NCBI RefSeq assembly: GCF_947487515.1
Contig: NZ_CANKWO010000003.1
Coordinates: 327,103-391,102 of the forward strand
Length of the DNA stretch: 64,000 nt
Source: an uncultured Litoreibacter sp.
GTDB taxonomy: Bacteria; Pseudomonadota; Alphaproteobacteria; Rhodobacterales; Rhodobacteraceae
Direction of reading: 5' to 3'
The translations under genes and the position numbers were made by a program. Below the pieces are notes generated by a model. That model worked only from the letters and a program-made list of their open reading frames with translations, searched no databases and was not told the origin of the DNA. Shown here piece after piece: positions 62,856 to 64,000 of the stretch. How positions within the stretch are numbered: the stretch's first letter is position 1; every line of letters starts with the position of its first letter.

Positions 62856-63596
62856 GTGACGCAAAATGCGATCGAGATGGTCAATGTAGACAAGTGGTTT
62901 GGCGACTTTCAGGTGCTTAAGGGCATTAATCTTAACGTCCAATCCGGTGAGCGGGTTGTTATCTGCGGGCCATCTGGATCGGGGAAATCGACGGTCGTGC
63001 GCTGTATCAACCGGCTTGAGGCTCATCAAAAAGGCGTGATCAAGATCGGTGGTGTGGTGCAAGATGGCAGCGCAGCGGCGCTTGAGGCGATCCGGTCCGA
63101 GGTCGGAATGGTCTTTCAGCAGTTCAATTTGTTCCCACATCTTAGCGTCATGGAAAACCTTGTTTTGGGGCCAATGAAGGCACGCGGAATGTCGCGTCAG
63201 CAAGCGGAAGAGCGTGCCATGGAATATTTGGAACGTGTGCGTATCCCCGAGCAAGCCTTCAAGCGCCCGAGCCAGCTATCAGGTGGCCAGCAGCAACGCG
63301 TCGCCATCGCGCGAAGCCTGTGTATGGAACCAAAAGTGATGCTGTTCGACGAGCCAACATCAGCCCTGGATCCCGAGATGATCTCGGAGGTGTTGGATGT
63401 GATCGTTGAACTGGCGGAGGAAGGGATGACCATGGTTGTTGTCACCCATGAGATGGGGTTTGCCCGAAAGGTCGCGGATAAAATGGTGTTCATGGATGCG
63501 GGCGAAATTATTGAAACCGGCACCGCTGGAGATTTCTTTTCCGCACCGAAGTCCGAACGCACTCAGGCGTTTCTTCAGCAAATTTTGCAGCACTGA
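62856..63596 (+). CDS. Polar amino-acid ABC transporter ATPase (GlnQ/HisP type)
   Basis: 246 residues, GTG start. Walker [10 protein letters not shown] at ~36-44, Q-loop V-F-Q-Q-F-N-L-F, signature L-S-G-G-Q-Q-Q-R, Walker [13 protein letters not shown], switch V-T-H-E-M-G-F. V-K-W-F-G-like start (V-D-K-W-F-G) and F-P-H-L-S-V are typical of the GlnQ subgroup. The permease ATG follows after 1 bp. Confidence 0.94.
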   Translation: MTQNAIEMVNVDKWFGDFQVLKGINLNVQSGERVVICGPSGSGKSTVVRCINRLEAHQKGVIKIGGVVQDGSAAALEAIRSEVGMVFQQFNLFPHLSVMENLVLGPMKARGMSRQQAEERAMEYLERVRIPEQAFKRPSQLSGGQQQRVAIARSLCMEPKVMLFDEPTSALDPEMISEVLDVIVELAEEGMTMVVVTHEMGFARKVADKMVFMDAGEIIETGTAGDFFSAPKSERTQAFLQQILQH

Positions 63597-63597
63597 T

Positions 63598-64000
63598 ATG
63601 CGCGTGGTCCTGTTCCTTTTCGGGGTGCTGCTGCTGTCCAGCTGCGGGTCGTCGGACACATGGGGGTGGTATGTCGTCAATCCGATGACGCCCTCCGGCT
63701 GGGTCAACATCAGGTTCTTGATCAATGGCATGGGGGCCACGGTTTTGCTGTCGGTAATCGCAGCATCGATCTCCATCGTGTTGGGGTTGCTGGTGGCCCT
63801 TCCAGCCTTGTCAGAGCATCGCGGCATACGCGCGATCAACCGCGTCTACGTTGAGGTTATCCGCGCGATTCCGCTGCTTCCAATGCTGTTTTGGGTCTTC
63901 TACGGGTTGCCGATTGTGTTCAAATCAATGGGGCTTAACATCCAGATTGATCCCTTCTGGGGCGCGATTATTACCCTTGCTTTATCCGACAGCGCATTCA
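63598..64000 (+). CDS. Polar amino-acid ABC transporter permease (3'-truncated by window end)
   Basis: 134 residues are visible. Starts M-R-V-V-L-F-L-F-G-V-L-L-L-S-S-C-G, which resembles a lipoprotein signal with the lipobox L-S-S-C. A short periplasmic segment (W-G-W-Y-V-V-N-P) follows, then the first permease helix at ~55-78 and the HisM-type contact sequence V-E-V-I-R-A-I-P-L-L-P-M-L-F. The conserved Y-V-E-x-x-R-x-x-P-L motif assigns it to the family. The 3' part lies outside the window. Confidence 0.88.
   Translation, partial: MRVVLFLFGVLLLSSCGSSDTWGWYVVNPMTPSGWVNIRFLINGMGATVLLSVIAASISIVLGLLVALPALSEHRGIRAINRVYVEVIRAIPLLPMLFWVFYGLPIVFKSMGLNIQIDPFWGAIITLALSDSAF

Overview
The window looks like chromosomal DNA of a marine alphaproteobacterium of the Roseobacter group (Rhodobacteraceae). 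The reasons are the conserved housekeeping order ihfB-lapA-trpF-trpB, a 559-residue ribosomal protein S1, and the density of binding-protein-dependent carboxylate transporters (one TTT system, two TRAP systems, three ABC uptake systems). This assignment rests on gene content and style; no database search was possible.

Region by region. (1) 1-15.6 kb is mostly housekeeping: a Lys-rich protein cut by the window edge, a voltage-gated-type K+ channel, rpsA with a structured leader, ihfB, lapA, trpF, trpB, pth, an SDR and a VOC protein, rplY, an MFS carrier, lldD, trpA, ychF and two small unknown proteins. (2) 15.7-16.3 kb holds tRNA-Ser(GCU) followed at once by the broken N-terminus of a phage-type integrase, probably the scar of a lost genomic island. 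(3) 16.3-28.6 kb is a catabolic cluster: mgsA, an unusual GntR/FCD regulator, tctCBA, an isopropylmalate/tartrate-type dehydrogenase, an Asp/Glu-racemase-fold enzyme, a 3-oxo-tetronate-type kinase (OtnK), an RraA-fold putative lyase, an AbrB-type membrane protein and a second-type aconitase. No described pathway known to me uses this set. (4) 28.6-34.2 kb carries a GntR/UTRA regulator, two lactonase-type enzymes (LigI-like amidohydrolase and SMP-30) and a TRAP transporter, suggesting use of a lactone or sugar acid. (5) 34.2-47.7 kb is an inositol island: sugar ABC transporter, LacI regulator, two extra Gfo/Idh dehydrogenases, a TIM-barrel dehydratase candidate and iolD-C-B-J-G. Two identical 14-bp palindromes in front of its two divergent blocks are probably the LacI operators. 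(6) 47.7-52.4 kb is the glycine cleavage operon gcvT-H-P behind a tandem glycine riboswitch. (7) 52.4-54.6 kb is a tungstate-type ABC transporter, tupBCA. (8) 54.7-61.1 kb is the C4-dicarboxylate system: dctBD two-component genes facing dctPQM. The DctD protein has lost the sigma-54 contact motif and no -24/-12 promoter is visible. (9) 61.2-64.0 kb has gph and a divergent polar amino-acid ABC transporter cut by the window end.

Overall, about 47 kb of the window (17-64 kb) is devoted to scavenging small carboxylates, inositols and amino acids and feeding them into central carbon and one-carbon metabolism. Hairpins sit between binding-protein and permease genes in the tct and dct operons, which suggests differential expression within each operon.
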